Below are positions 1-8,833 of a stretch of 64,000 bases of DNA, piece by piece; the first letter of the stretch is position 1, and the number at the start of each line of letters is the position of its first letter. A model generated the notes under the pieces. That model saw only the letters and a program-made list of their open reading frames with translations. It searched no databases and was not told the DNA's origin. Source of the stretch: Streptomyces noursei ATCC 11455 (GTDB taxonomy: Bacteria; Actinomycetota; Actinomycetes; Streptomycetales; Streptomycetaceae); NCBI RefSeq assembly GCF_001704275.1, contig NZ_CP011533.1, forward strand, positions 3,286,001-3,350,000, given 5' to 3'. The position numbers and the translations under genes are program-made.

Positions 1-296
1 TGGGAGTCGATGCGGTACACCGGGTCACCGCGGCCGTCGAGCGTCGGCAGCACCCGCTGCATCAGGGTGCTCTTGCCGCTGCCGGGCAGGCCGGAGACCA
101 CGATCAGATCGCCGGGTGCGAAGCGGAGCGCGGTGCGGGGGGCGCGGGCGCCGTCGCGGAGGTCGGTGATCCGGACCCGGTCGGGGCGGGCGGTGGGGCG
201 CGGGCGGCGCGCCGCCCGGGGCCCGGCAGGCGCGGGCTCGGGCGCGGGCCCGGGTGCCGTCCCCGCCGTCGTCGCGTATGCCGCTTCGCTGTGCAC
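1..296 (-). CDS. AAA/P-loop ATPase, partial (3' end off window)
   Basis: Only the N-terminal 98 codons are inside the window. After a Pro/Ala/Arg-rich, probably disordered stretch of about 45 residues there is a clear Walker A motif (GLPGSGKST) near residues 69-77, so the product binds nucleotide. I chose the GTG at 296-294 because GGGGAGGGG lies upstream at good spacing and the frame runs open to the window edge. The gene is divergent from the glycine-cleavage operon. Whether it is a kinase-like or AAA-type ATPase cannot be decided without the remaining domains, so no function is assigned beyond ATP binding. Confidence 0.75.
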   Translation of the reverse strand, partial: MHSEAAYATTAGTAPGPAPEPAPAGPRAARRPRPTARPDRVRITDLRDGARAPRTALRFAPGDLIVVSGLPGSGKSTLMQRVLPTLDGRGDPVYRIDS

Positions 297-574
297 CGTG
301 ATCGCCCCTCCCCGTCGGCTCAGGCCGGGTTCGGGACCCGACCTGCCCGCAGAGTGTCAAGAAAAGGTAATGGGCAGCAAGGCGACGGCGTCCGGCGCCA
401 CCGGATCCGGCGGTCCGCGGGCGGGTCCCGGATCCGGGCCGCGGTGCGGGTGGGCGGGGACGGGATGCCGGCCGGGGCTCCTGTATCCGGCGATCCCGTG
501 TAATGATGTGGCCGCCACGGGCACACCGGAAGGTCACTCGTGCAACAGCCAGCCCAACTCCATACCGGCCGCTT
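297..574. other. Divergent intergenic region upstream of the glycine riboswitch
   Basis: No gene is seen. The right part (about 505-520) holds a TGTAATGATG stretch, which is the best -10 candidate for the gcvT transcript, but no convincing -35 element accompanies it. Confidence 0.4.
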
Positions 575-786
575 GAATCCGCGCGGGAGAGTCCCCGGCC
601 GCCACGGCGGGGCGCCGAAGGAGCAAGTCCTCCCTTGAATCTCTCAGGCCCCTATACCGCGCGGGCGAGGCAGATCTGAAAAGCGAGCCACTGCCTGGCT
701 GAAGGGGCGGCTCCACCCAAGGTGCAAACCGGGCCCGTTCGTGGGCTCCCGGTGAACCTCTCAGGTTCCGATGACAGATGGGGAGA
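575..786 (+). ncRNA. Tandem glycine riboswitch upstream of gcvT
   Basis: Two glycine-aptamer cores can be read. Aptamer 1 has GGGAGAG (585-591), GCGCCGAAGGAGCAA (612-626) and AATCTCTCAGG (638-648). Aptamer 2 has CACCCAAGGTGCAA (714-727), a GC-rich P3 stem around 728-750, AACCTCTCAGG (755-765) and the closing GACAGATGGGGAGA (773-786). Paired aptamers before glycine-cleavage genes are the established arrangement, and glycine binding normally turns expression on. The element ends 34 nt before the gcvT start, so control of translation or early termination is possible. No terminator helix was resolved. The 5' strand of aptamer 2 departs from consensus, so its start is approximate. Confidence 0.88.
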
Positions 787-820
787 CCGTCTTGTCACCC
801 ATGCCTGGGAGCCCGGAACG

Positions 821-1939
821 ATGACTGAAGCCCCCCGCCGTACCGCGCTGGATGCCACGCACCGCGCGCTCGGCGCGACCATGACCGACTTCGCCGGCTG
901 GGACATGCCGCTGCGCTACAGCAGCGAACGCGAGGAGCATGTCGCGGTCCGCACCCGTGCCGGCCTGTTCGACCTCTCCCACATGGGCGAGATCACCGTC
1001 ACCGGTCCGCAGGCCGGCGCGCTGCTGGACCACGCGCTGGTCGGCAACATCGGCGCCCTGAAGGTCGGGCGGGCCCGCTACACGATGATCTGCGCCGCCG
1101 ACGGCGGCATCCTCGACGACCTGATCGTCTACCGCCTCGACGAGCGGGAGTTCATGGTCGTCGCCAACGCCTCCAACGCCCAGGTGGTGCTGGACGCGCT
1201 GGCCGCGCGGCAGGCGGGCTTCGACGCCGCGGTCCGCGACGACCGGGACGCCTATGCGCTGGTCGCGGTGCAGGGCCCGGAGTCCCCCGGCATCCTCAAG
1301 AAGCTCACCGACGCCGACCTGGACGGGCTGAAGTACTACGCCGGCCTGCCCGGCACGGTCGCCGGCGTGCAGGCGCTGATCGCCCGGACCGGGTACACCG
1401 GCGAGGACGGCTTCGAGCTGTTCGTCCGGCCGGCCGACGCGGTCGCGGTGTGGGAGGCGCTGACCGAGGCGGGCCGGGACGTCGGACTGGTCCCGTGCGG
1501 ACTGTCCTGCCGCGACACCCTGCGCCTGGAGGCGGGTATGCCGCTGTACGGGCACGAGCTGACGACCGCGCTCACCCCCTTCGACGCGGGCCTGGGCCGG
1601 GTCGTGAAGTTCGAGAAGGAGGGCGACTTCGTCGGGCGCGCGGCGCTTGAAGGGGCCGCGGAGCGCGCCGAGCAGAACCCGCCGCGCAAGCTGGTGGGTC
1701 TGGTCGCCGAGGGGCGCCGGGTGCCGCGCGCCGGCTACCCGGTCGTCGCCGCCGACGGCACGGTGATCGGCGAGGTCACCTCGGGGGCGCCCTCCCCGAC
1801 CCTCGGCAAGCCGATCGCCATGGCGTACGTCGACGCCGAGTACGCCGCGCCGGGCGCGGAGGGCGTCCGGGTGGACATCCGCGGCACGCACGAGCCGTAC
1901 GAGGTCGTCGCGCTGCCCTTCTACAAGCGGCAGAAGTAG
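821..1939 (+). CDS. gcvT: Glycine cleavage system T-protein (aminomethyltransferase)
   Basis: The 372-residue product matches the usual T-protein length. It transfers the methylene carbon from aminomethyl-lipoyl GcvH to tetrahydrofolate and releases ammonia. The N-terminal GcvT folate-binding domain shows [12 protein letters not shown] (about 48-59) and [12 protein letters not shown] with the catalytic-type Asp pair at 99-100; the C-terminal beta-barrel contains the [13 protein letters not shown] region. The ATG at 821 was chosen because the T-protein N-terminus ([17 protein letters not shown]) follows at once and GGGAG lies just upstream. The gene sits directly behind the glycine riboswitch and is followed by gcvH and glyA. 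gcvP is not in the window. Confidence 0.97.
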   Translation: MTEAPRRTALDATHRALGATMTDFAGWDMPLRYSSEREEHVAVRTRAGLFDLSHMGEITVTGPQAGALLDHALVGNIGALKVGRARYTMICAADGGILDDLIVYRLDEREFMVVANASNAQVVLDALAARQAGFDAAVRDDRDAYALVAVQGPESPGILKKLTDADLDGLKYYAGLPGTVAGVQALIARTGYTGEDGFELFVRPADAVAVWEALTEAGRDVGLVPCGLSCRDTLRLEAGMPLYGHELTTALTPFDAGLGRVVKFEKEGDFVGRAALEGAAERAEQNPPRKLVGLVAEGRRVPRAGYPVVAADGTVIGEVTSGAPSPTLGKPIAMAYVDAEYAAPGAEGVRVDIRGTHEPYEVVALPFYKRQK

Positions 1940-2061
1940 CCGACGGCGCCGGCGAGTCCGCGGTGCCCGTCGCGGACCTGCGCCGTTGCGTCCGGCACGA
2001 CGTGTCTCACTGGGCAAGACCCCATTCACGATCACACCCCCGCGTACAGGAGAATCGAGCC

Positions 2062-2439
2062 ATGGACAACCCCCAGCAGCTGCGCTACAGCAAGGAGCAC
2101 GAGTGGCTGTCGGACGCCGAGGGCGGCGTCTCGACGGTCGGCATCACCGAGCACGCGGCGAACGCGCTCGGCGACGTCGTCTTCGTGCAGCTCCCCGAGG
2201 TCGGGGCCACCGTCACCGCGGGCGAGTCCTGCGGCGAGCTGGAGTCGACCAAGTCGGTCAGCGACCTCTACTCGCCGGTGGACGGCGAGATCACCGAGGT
2301 CAACGAGGACGTCGTCGCCGACCCCTCGCTGGTGAACTCCGCCCCGTTCGAGGGCGGTTGGCTGTTCAAGGTCAAGATCAGCGGCGAGCCGGAGGACCTG
2401 CTCACGGCCGACGAGTACACCGCCTTCGCCGCCGGCTGA
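2062..2439 (+). CDS. gcvH: Glycine cleavage system H-protein (lipoyl carrier)
   Basis: The 125-residue H-protein shuttles the aminomethyl group on a lipoamide arm between the P, T and L proteins. The lipoylation motif [14 protein letters not shown] is intact, with the acceptor lysine at about residue 64, and the typical N-terminus [10 protein letters not shown] is present. The ATG at 2062 is preceded by CAGGAG at proper spacing. An open frame continues further upstream, but the family starts here. The 122-nt gap after gcvT is long enough for an internal promoter, so gcvH may have both riboswitch-controlled and independent transcripts. Confidence 0.97.
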   Translation: MDNPQQLRYSKEHEWLSDAEGGVSTVGITEHAANALGDVVFVQLPEVGATVTAGESCGELESTKSVSDLYSPVDGEITEVNEDVVADPSLVNSAPFEGGWLFKVKISGEPEDLLTADEYTAFAAG

Positions 2440-2455
2440 CCCTCCCGCCACCGCA

Positions 2456-2481
2456 CGGGCGGGGCCGCGGCGCCCCGCCCG
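2456..2481 (+). terminator. Hairpin between gcvH and glyA
   Basis: CGGGCGGGGC (2456-2465) pairs perfectly with GCCCCGCCCG (2472-2481) across a 6-nt loop. There is no U-tract. It ends 24 nt before glyA, so it could be a leaky terminator or an mRNA-stabilising hairpin inside the operon. Confidence 0.55.
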
Positions 2482-2505
2482 CTCCCCCTCTCTCCAGGAA
2501 GTCCC

Positions 2506-3765
2506 ATGTCGCTTCTGAACAGCTCCCTGCACGAGCTCGACCCCGACGTCGCCGCCGCCGTCGACGCCGAGCTGCACCGTCAGCAGTCCACCCTCGAAAT
2601 GATCGCGTCGGAGAACTTCGCCCCGGTCGCCGTCATGGAGGCCCAGGGCTCGGTCCTGACCAACAAGTACGCCGAGGGCTACCCGGGCCGCCGCTACTAC
2701 GGCGGCTGTGAGCACGTCGACGTCGTCGAGCAGATCGCCATCGACCGGATCAAGGCGCTCTTCGGCGCCGAGGCCGCCAACGTCCAGCCGCACTCCGGCG
2801 CGCAGGCCAACGCCGCCGCGATGTTCGCGCTGATCAAGCCGGGCGACACCATCCTGGGTCTGAACCTCGCCCACGGTGGGCACCTGACCCACGGCATGAA
2901 GATCAACTTCTCCGGCAAGCTCTACAACGTGGTGCCCTACCACGTCGACGAGAAGACCAACCTGGTCGACATGGAGGAGGTCGAGCGCCTCGCCAAGGAG
3001 CACCGCCCCAAGCTGATCGTCGCCGGCTGGTCCGCCTACCCGCGCCAGCTCGACTTCGCCGCCTTCCGCCGGATCGCGGACGAGGTCGGCGCGTACCTGA
3101 TGGTCGACATGGCGCACTTCGCCGGCCTGGTGGCCGCGGGGCTGCACCCCTCCCCCGTGCCGCACGCCCACGTCGTGACCACGACCACGCACAAGACGCT
3201 GGGCGGCCCCCGCGGCGGTGTGATCCTCTCCACCGCCGAGCTGGCCAAGAAGATCAACTCCGCGGTCTTCCCGGGGCAGCAGGGCGGTCCGCTGGAGCAC
3301 GTGATCGCCGCCAAGGCGGTGTCCTTCAAGGTCGCCGCGTCGGAGGAGTTCAAGGAGCGCCAGCAGCGGACCCTGGAGGGCGCCAGGATCCTGGCCGAGC
3401 GCCTGATCCAGGACGACGTCAAGGAGCACGGCGTCTCGGTGCTCTCCGGCGGCACCGACGTCCACCTCGTCCTGGTCGACCTGCGGGACTCGGCTCTCGA
3501 CGGCCAGCAGGCCGAGGACCGCCTCCACGAGGTCGGCATCACCGTCAACCGCAACGCCATCCCGAACGACCCGCGGCCCCCGATGGTCACCTCCGGCCTG
3601 CGGATCGGCACCCCGGCCCTGGCCACCCGCGGCTTCCAGGCCGAGGACTTCCGCGAGGTCGCCGACATCATCGCCGAGGCGCTCAAGCCCAGCTACGACC
3701 GCGAGGCGCTCAAGGCCCGGGTCACCGCCCTGGCGGAGAAGTACCCGCTGTACCCGTCGCTGTGA
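2506..3765 (+). CDS. glyA: Serine hydroxymethyltransferase
   Basis: The 419-residue PLP enzyme interconverts serine plus tetrahydrofolate with glycine plus 5,10-methylene-tetrahydrofolate. The PLP-binding motif [16 protein letters not shown] carries the Schiff-base lysine at residue 230. Substrate and cofactor motifs SENF (35-38), YPGRRYYGG (59-67) and HSGAQAN (96-102) are intact. The ATG has CAGGAAG upstream. Lying in line with gcvT and gcvH, it uses the methylene-THF released by glycine cleavage to make serine from a second glycine, and the neighbouring sdaA can then deaminate that serine to pyruvate. Confidence 0.98.
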   Translation: MSLLNSSLHELDPDVAAAVDAELHRQQSTLEMIASENFAPVAVMEAQGSVLTNKYAEGYPGRRYYGGCEHVDVVEQIAIDRIKALFGAEAANVQPHSGAQANAAAMFALIKPGDTILGLNLAHGGHLTHGMKINFSGKLYNVVPYHVDEKTNLVDMEEVERLAKEHRPKLIVAGWSAYPRQLDFAAFRRIADEVGAYLMVDMAHFAGLVAAGLHPSPVPHAHVVTTTTHKTLGGPRGGVILSTAELAKKINSAVFPGQQGGPLEHVIAAKAVSFKVAASEEFKERQQRTLEGARILAERLIQDDVKEHGVSVLSGGTDVHLVLVDLRDSALDGQQAEDRLHEVGITVNRNAIPNDPRPPMVTSGLRIGTPALATRGFQAEDFREVADIIAEALKPSYDREALKARVTALAEKYPLYPSL

Positions 3766-3771
3766 CGGGTC

Positions 3772-3802
3772 GGTCACCGGGGCGCCACGGCCCCCGGTGA
3801 CC
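3772..3802 (+). terminator. Hairpin terminator after glyA
   Basis: GGTCACCGGGG (3772-3782) pairs perfectly with CCCCGGTGACC (3792-3802) over a 9-nt loop, 7 nt after the glyA stop. There is no U-tract, as is common for Streptomyces terminators. Confidence 0.7.
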
Positions 3803-4092
3803 AGCGGCGGCGGACCGGTCCGCCGGCCCGCCGCCGCCCCGACGAGCCCCGGCCCGACCGGCGGTCGCACCCCCTTTTCCCCGCCCCGGACACCCTCCGC
3901 GCGCACCGGCGCCCTCCGTCCGGCTCCGTCCGGATCCGTCCGGCTTCACCTCCCCTTATCCCGCCCGCCGCCTCCCGTCCGGCGGCAATCCCCCGCGAGC
4001 GGGTTACGCTCGACAGTCGGGCCGGAAAACACCCCATTCCTGCCCCGATGTGCTCCACCGTCCACCACGAGCAGACAAGGGAGTCAGCCCCC
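3803..4092. other. Intergenic region upstream of sdaA
   Basis: No gene is supported. The left part is repetitive C/G-rich sequence with several TCCGTCCGG units. The right part (about 4000-4040) is less GC-rich and is the likely sdaA promoter region, although no clean -35/-10 pair was identified. Confidence 0.4.
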
Positions 4093-5475
<1,383 letters not shown>

Positions 5476-5496
5476 TACCCGCACCCCCCGTGCCAC

Positions 5497-5545
5497 GCCC
5501 CGGGCGCCGCCGAGACCTCGTCCCGGCGGCGCCCGGGGCGGTTTT
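5497..5545 (+). terminator. Strong intrinsic terminator of sdaA
   Basis: GCCCCGGGCGCCGCC (5497-5511) pairs perfectly with GGCGGCGCCCGGGGC (5525-5539), followed by GGTTTT: a 15-bp stem with a short U-tract, 21 nt after the sdaA stop. Confidence 0.9.
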
Positions 5546-5578
5546 CGTGGGCCGGAGCCGGTGCGCGGAAGAAGCGCC

Positions 5579-5875
5579 CTAGCGGCCTATCTCCCAGGCG
5601 AACGGCGGGAGTTCACTGGCCCGGAAGTAGATGTCCAGGGCCCGGGCGGCGGGGACGAACGGGTGGACGCGGGCGCCGTCGAGGCCGGGGAGGCGTCGGG
5701 CGCAGTGCTGGACGCAGCCGGCCGTCTCCCGACCGTGGCGGTCGATGAGGGTGGCGGCGTCGGGCGGGCCGTCGCACGGGGTGGGGTCGGCGGCCGCGGC
5801 GGCGGGGCAGCGGCGGCGGGCGGCGGCCGGGAGGGTCGGGCGGGTGGTGGGCGGGGCGCTCGTCGGCTGGTTCAT
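5579..5875 (-). CDS. Small Cys/His-containing protein, function unknown
   Basis: I do not recognise the family with certainty. The 98-residue product begins with a Thr/Pro/Ala-rich stretch and continues with a block holding four cysteines and several histidines (RRCPAAAAADPTPCDGP, then GRETAGCVQHCARRL), a spacing that could bind zinc. It ends in a conserved-looking tail, ALDIYFRASELPPFAWEIGR. The ATG at 5875 has AGGGGGACC upstream, which supports it over longer readings. No signal peptide or membrane span is seen. It lies 153 nt downstream of the PAP2 gene on the same strand, so it may be the last gene of that transcription unit or separate. Confidence 0.6.
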   Translation of the reverse strand: MNQPTSAPPTTRPTLPAAARRRCPAAAAADPTPCDGPPDAATLIDRHGRETAGCVQHCARRLPGLDGARVHPFVPAARALDIYFRASELPPFAWEIGR

Positions 5876-6028
5876 TGCGGTCCCCCTGGTGCTGCGTCGG
5901 TGCGGGTGCGGACGCGGCGCCGGTGGCGGTCGGGCGCTGACAGGCGCCACCGGTGCCCAGGACAGTGGTGCTCGCCGCGGTGGGGGTCCATGCGGCCTTG
6001 GCGAAGACCTGGGGCGTTCGTCAGCCAA

Positions 6029-6793
6029 TCATGGCCAAGCGCTGGGGGGAGGTTCGACGGCGGCCGGTGGACGCGGACGGGGGACGGCGCGGGGGTCGAG
6101 GAGCAGGGCGAGCGAGAGCAGGGCGGCGGCCAGCAGCCAGCCGGCCAGGACGTCGCCGGCCCAGTGGACGCCCAGGTAGACGCGGGTGAGGCCGACGCCG
6201 ACGGCCCACAGGGCGAGCAGGGCGCACCAGGGGCGGCCGGTGCCGGGACGGGTGCGGTGCAGGACGCCCCAGGCCAGGAGGCCGGCGGCCAGGGCGGAGA
6301 TGGTGGCGTGTCCGGAGGGGAAGGAGTGGCCGGAAGCCTGGGCGGCCCAGTCGGCGAGCGGCGGGCGGGGCCGGGCGAGCAGAGCCATCAGACCGTAGCG
6401 GACGGCCTGACCGGCGGCGAGGACGAGCACCGCGCAGGCCGCCGCGCGGATCCGGCCGGAGGTGTCGCGGCCGGCCAGGAGGCCGGCGAGGAGCGCCATC
6501 AGATAGGGGACGACGCCGGTGCCGGTGGTGGTCAGGGCGCCGGCCAGGGAGCGCAGCGGCTCCCCGCGGTGGGCGGTGGACCAGTGGAGGGCGGCTCGTT
6601 CGGGGGCGAGCGGGGCGCCGTGCCGCACAGCCACGGTGACGGCCGCGGCGGCGAAGAGGACGGCGCACAGGGTCGCGGTGGCGACCAGGCGGCTCGGGGG
6701 CGCACCGAGGCGCGGGCCGCGGCCGGGGGCCGAGCGCGCGCCGTCGCGTCGAGGACCGGGGACCGGTGCCGACGGCGCCCCCGAGGGCGTCAC
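6029..6793 (-). CDS. PAP2-family membrane phosphatase (second of pair)
   Basis: A 254-residue polytopic PAP2 protein. The three acid-phosphatase motifs are present: RYGLMALLARPRP (about 132-144), SFPSGHA (158-163) and TRVYLGVHWAGD (203-214) with the catalytic His pair at 162 and 210. The first motif has Arg where Lys is usual, and the third begins TR rather than SR, both mild departures. About 35 residues of Pro/Arg-rich cytoplasmic sequence precede the first membrane span. The GTG at 6793 overlaps the upstream PAP2 stop as GTGA, so the two are translationally coupled. Family members dephosphorylate lipid pyrophosphates such as undecaprenyl pyrophosphate or phosphatidate; the substrate here is inferred, not shown. 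Confidence 0.9.
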   Translation of the reverse strand: MTPSGAPSAPVPGPRRDGARSAPGRGPRLGAPPSRLVATATLCAVLFAAAAVTVAVRHGAPLAPERAALHWSTAHRGEPLRSLAGALTTTGTGVVPYLMALLAGLLAGRDTSGRIRAAACAVLVLAAGQAVRYGLMALLARPRPPLADWAAQASGHSFPSGHATISALAAGLLAWGVLHRTRPGTGRPWCALLALWAVGVGLTRVYLGVHWAGDVLAGWLLAAALLSLALLLDPRAVPRPRPPAAVEPPPSAWP

Positions 6794-7446
6794 CGCGCGG
6801 CGACCAGCGGGCGCAGCGGGGTCTCCCGAAGGCGTTCGACGAGCGGTGCGGCGCGGCGGGCGAGCGGCATGAGGACCGCGGCGACCAGGGTGCCGACGAC
6901 CAGGCCGACCACGACGTCGTGCGGGTAGTGGGCGCCGACCCAGACCCGGGAGGCGCCCATCAGGAGCGCGGCCGGGACGGCGATGGCGCCGAGCCGACGG
7001 TCCAGCAGGAGCAGGGCGATGGCCGCGGAGGCGGCGATGGCCGAGTGGTTGCTGGGGAAGGACCAGTCGCCGAGCCCGGGGCACGGCTCGACGGTGACGA
7101 CATGGAGGGTCTGGCAGGGGCGCTGCTCGTGGAAGAAGCTCTTGACCACGTCGTTGGCCACGTAGGCCAGGACCACGACGACCGGGACGGCCAGCGCCAT
7201 CGCCATCGTCACGGGAGCCGCGTGCCGCCCCTCCCCCGGGGTCAGTCGGCGGCGGGTGCTGCCGCCGAGCCGCTGTCGGGCGCGCCACCAGCCGGCCAGC
7301 ATCAGCAGCGCGAACACCCCCAGTCCGAGGTCGGTCCAGTAGGAGACCAGGGAATTGAGGAAGCTCGGCATCTGCTGGGCGAAGCCGGTCACAGAGGTGT
7401 ACAGGCCGCCGTCGATCGAGGCTCCGCCGAAGGCGAGGTCGGTCAC
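6790..7446 (-). CDS. PAP2-family membrane phosphatase (first of pair)
   Basis: A 218-residue polytopic PAP2 phosphatase with canonical motifs KSFFHEQRP (102-110), SFPSNHSA (129-136) and SRVWVGAHYPHD (166-177). About five hydrophobic segments surround them, and the active site is expected on the outer face of the membrane. The GTG at 7446 has AAGGAG upstream. The gene overlaps the next PAP2 gene (GTGA) and follows dedA by about 105 nt on the same strand. Undecaprenyl pyrophosphate is a plausible substrate because DedA proteins have been linked to undecaprenyl phosphate recycling; that link is an inference from context. Confidence 0.92.
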   Translation of the reverse strand: MTDLAFGGASIDGGLYTSVTGFAQQMPSFLNSLVSYWTDLGLGVFALLMLAGWWRARQRLGGSTRRRLTPGEGRHAAPVTMAMALAVPVVVVLAYVANDVVKSFFHEQRPCQTLHVVTVEPCPGLGDWSFPSNHSAIAASAAIALLLLDRRLGAIAVPAALLMGASRVWVGAHYPHDVVVGLVVGTLVAAVLMPLARRAAPLVERLRETPLRPLVAAR

Positions 7447-7551
7447 TGGGCTTTTCTCCTTGGCGGATCGGTGCGTGGTGCATGGACTGGTGCCGGGCGG
7501 CCCTGGTGGTGCGCCGGCCGCCCGTGTGCACCAGCAAGTGTGCCGGGTCGT

Positions 7552-8280
7552 TCAGGGTGCCGGTGGCGCGGTGGCGTGATCCGTCGCATCGGTGGCCGCC
7601 GTTTCCGGCCCGCCGGACCCGCCCCGCTTGCGGGAACGGAGCACTTCCAGGGCGATCGGGGCAAGCGAGACCAGGATCACCAGGGCGACCACCGGGAGCA
7701 GGTACCGGTCGACGTTGGGCACCGAGGCGCCGAGGGCGTATCCGGCGAGGGTGAGACCGAGGGTCCAGATCAGGCCACCGGTGGCCTGCCAGAGGGTGAA
7801 GGTGCGGCCGGGCACGTTCAGGGCGCCGGCGAGCGGGTTGAGCACGGTGCGGACGACGGGCACGAAGCGGGCCAGCACGATCGCCTTGGCGTGGCCGTAG
7901 CGCGCCAGGTACTCCTCGGCGCGGGCGGCGCCCTCCTGGAGCTTGCGGGAGCGGCCCCGGGCGAGCAGCGCGCGACCGCCGCGCCGGCCGATCCAGTAGC
8001 CGGTCTGGGAGCCGATGAGGGTGCCGACGACCGCGGCCGGCAGGACCTGGGGCAGCGAGAGGTGGACGGCGCCGCCGACGCCGGGCGCGCACAGCAGGCC
8101 GGCGGTGAACAGCAGGGAGTCGCCGGGCAGGAAGAAGCCGACCAGGAGGCCGGTCTCGGCGAACAGGACGACGGCGACGCCGAGCGCGCCGAAGGCGGCG
8201 AGCAGGGAGCCGGCGTCGAGGACGTTGACCGCCTGGGTGACGGTGCCGCTGGCGTGCAGTGCCGCGGACGCTACGGCCAT
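7552..8280 (-). CDS. DedA-family membrane protein
   Basis: The 242-residue integral membrane protein shows the DedA/SNARE-associated signatures FAETGLLVGFFLPGDSLL (about 40-57) and ARFVPVVRTVLNPLAG (137-152), followed by further transmembrane helices and a basic Arg/Lys/Gly tail. DedA proteins are tied to envelope integrity, and some act as polyprenyl-phosphate transporters. The ATG at 8280 was preferred over one at 8298 because GGGAGGGG lies nine bases before it. It is divergent from the BlaI-type gene across paired BlaI-like dyads, so expression is probably repressed by that protein. PAP2 genes follow on the same strand. Confidence 0.92.
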   Translation of the reverse strand: MAVASAALHASGTVTQAVNVLDAGSLLAAFGALGVAVVLFAETGLLVGFFLPGDSLLFTAGLLCAPGVGGAVHLSLPQVLPAAVVGTLIGSQTGYWIGRRGGRALLARGRSRKLQEGAARAEEYLARYGHAKAIVLARFVPVVRTVLNPLAGALNVPGRTFTLWQATGGLIWTLGLTLAGYALGASVPNVDRYLLPVVALVILVSLAPIALEVLRSRKRGGSGGPETAATDATDHATAPPAP

Positions 8281-8333
8281 GTCGGTGGCCCCTCCCATAA
8301 TGGGTTCCGGGTCCGCCCGGCGGGCCGACCCGA

Positions 8334-8372
8334 CCGTCTACAGCCCAGTAGACGGTCTACGGAACTGTAGAC
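8334..8372. promoter_or_regulatory. Two BlaI/MecI-type operator dyads in the divergent promoter
   Basis: Dyad 1 is GTCTAC-AGCCCA-GTAGAC (8336-8353; arms extend to CCGTCTAC/GTAGACGG from 8334 to 8355). Dyad 2 is GTCTAC-GGAACT-GTAGAC (8355-8372). Their centres are 19 bp apart, close to two helical turns, so two dimers could bind on one face. They lie between dedA and the BlaI-type gene, and TACA/TGTA-like dyads are the known target type of this family. Autoregulation plus control of dedA is inferred. Confidence 0.85.
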
Positions 8373-8395
8373 GAAGGAATGGTGGAGGGCGTTCC

Positions 8396-8833
8396 ATGTC
8401 GGAGACATCACCCGCGGCTCGTCGCCCGGCCGGCGAGCTGGAGGCGAGCGTGCTGGCGGCCCTGTGGGCGGCCGACGGACCGCTGACCCCTGCCGAGGTG
8501 CAGGGCGAACTGGGCGGCCGGCTCGCCCGGACGACCGTCACCACCATCCTCAGCCGGCTGCACGACAAGGGCGCGGTGTCCCGCTCCCGGGCCGGCCGCG
8601 GCTTCGCCTACTCGCCGATACACGACTCCGCCGGCCTGACCGCCCGACGGATGCGCAGCGAGCTGGACAAACAGGACGACCGCACCACCGCGCTCGCCCG
8701 CTTCGTCTCGGAGCTGACCAGCGAGGACGAGCAACTGCTCCGCTCGCTGCTGGACGAGGCGGACCCGGCGGGCACCCAGGGAGCGGCGGGCACGGTCGAC
8801 GGCCGGTCCCCCTGGACCGGGACCACGCCATGA
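8396..8833 (+). CDS. BlaI/MecI-family transcriptional repressor
   Basis: A 145-residue protein with the BlaI winged-helix domain at about residues 12-75, including PLTPAEVQGEL, RTTVTTILSRLHDKGAV and the wing GRGFAYSP. A C-terminal dimerisation segment follows, ending LARFVSELTSEDEQLLRSLL. The family represses its targets until an M56 metallopeptidase-linked signal inactivates it. The ATG at 8396 begins the family N-terminus; upstream GGTGGAGGGCG provides a binding site at slightly long spacing. It overlaps the M56 gene by ATGA, the classic blaI-blaR style pairing. Paired dyads sit 24-60 bp upstream. Confidence 0.95.
   Translation: MSETSPAARRPAGELEASVLAALWAADGPLTPAEVQGELGGRLARTTVTTILSRLHDKGAVSRSRAGRGFAYSPIHDSAGLTARRMRSELDKQDDRTTALARFVSELTSEDEQLLRSLLDEADPAGTQGAAGTVDGRSPWTGTTP

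Noticed and set aside
2032..3906. Long minus-strand open frame opposite gcvH/glyA (624 codons)
   Set aside because: Mirror frame of high-GC coding sequence; Arg/Gly/Asp-rich with no family features, while glyA on the other strand is unmistakable.
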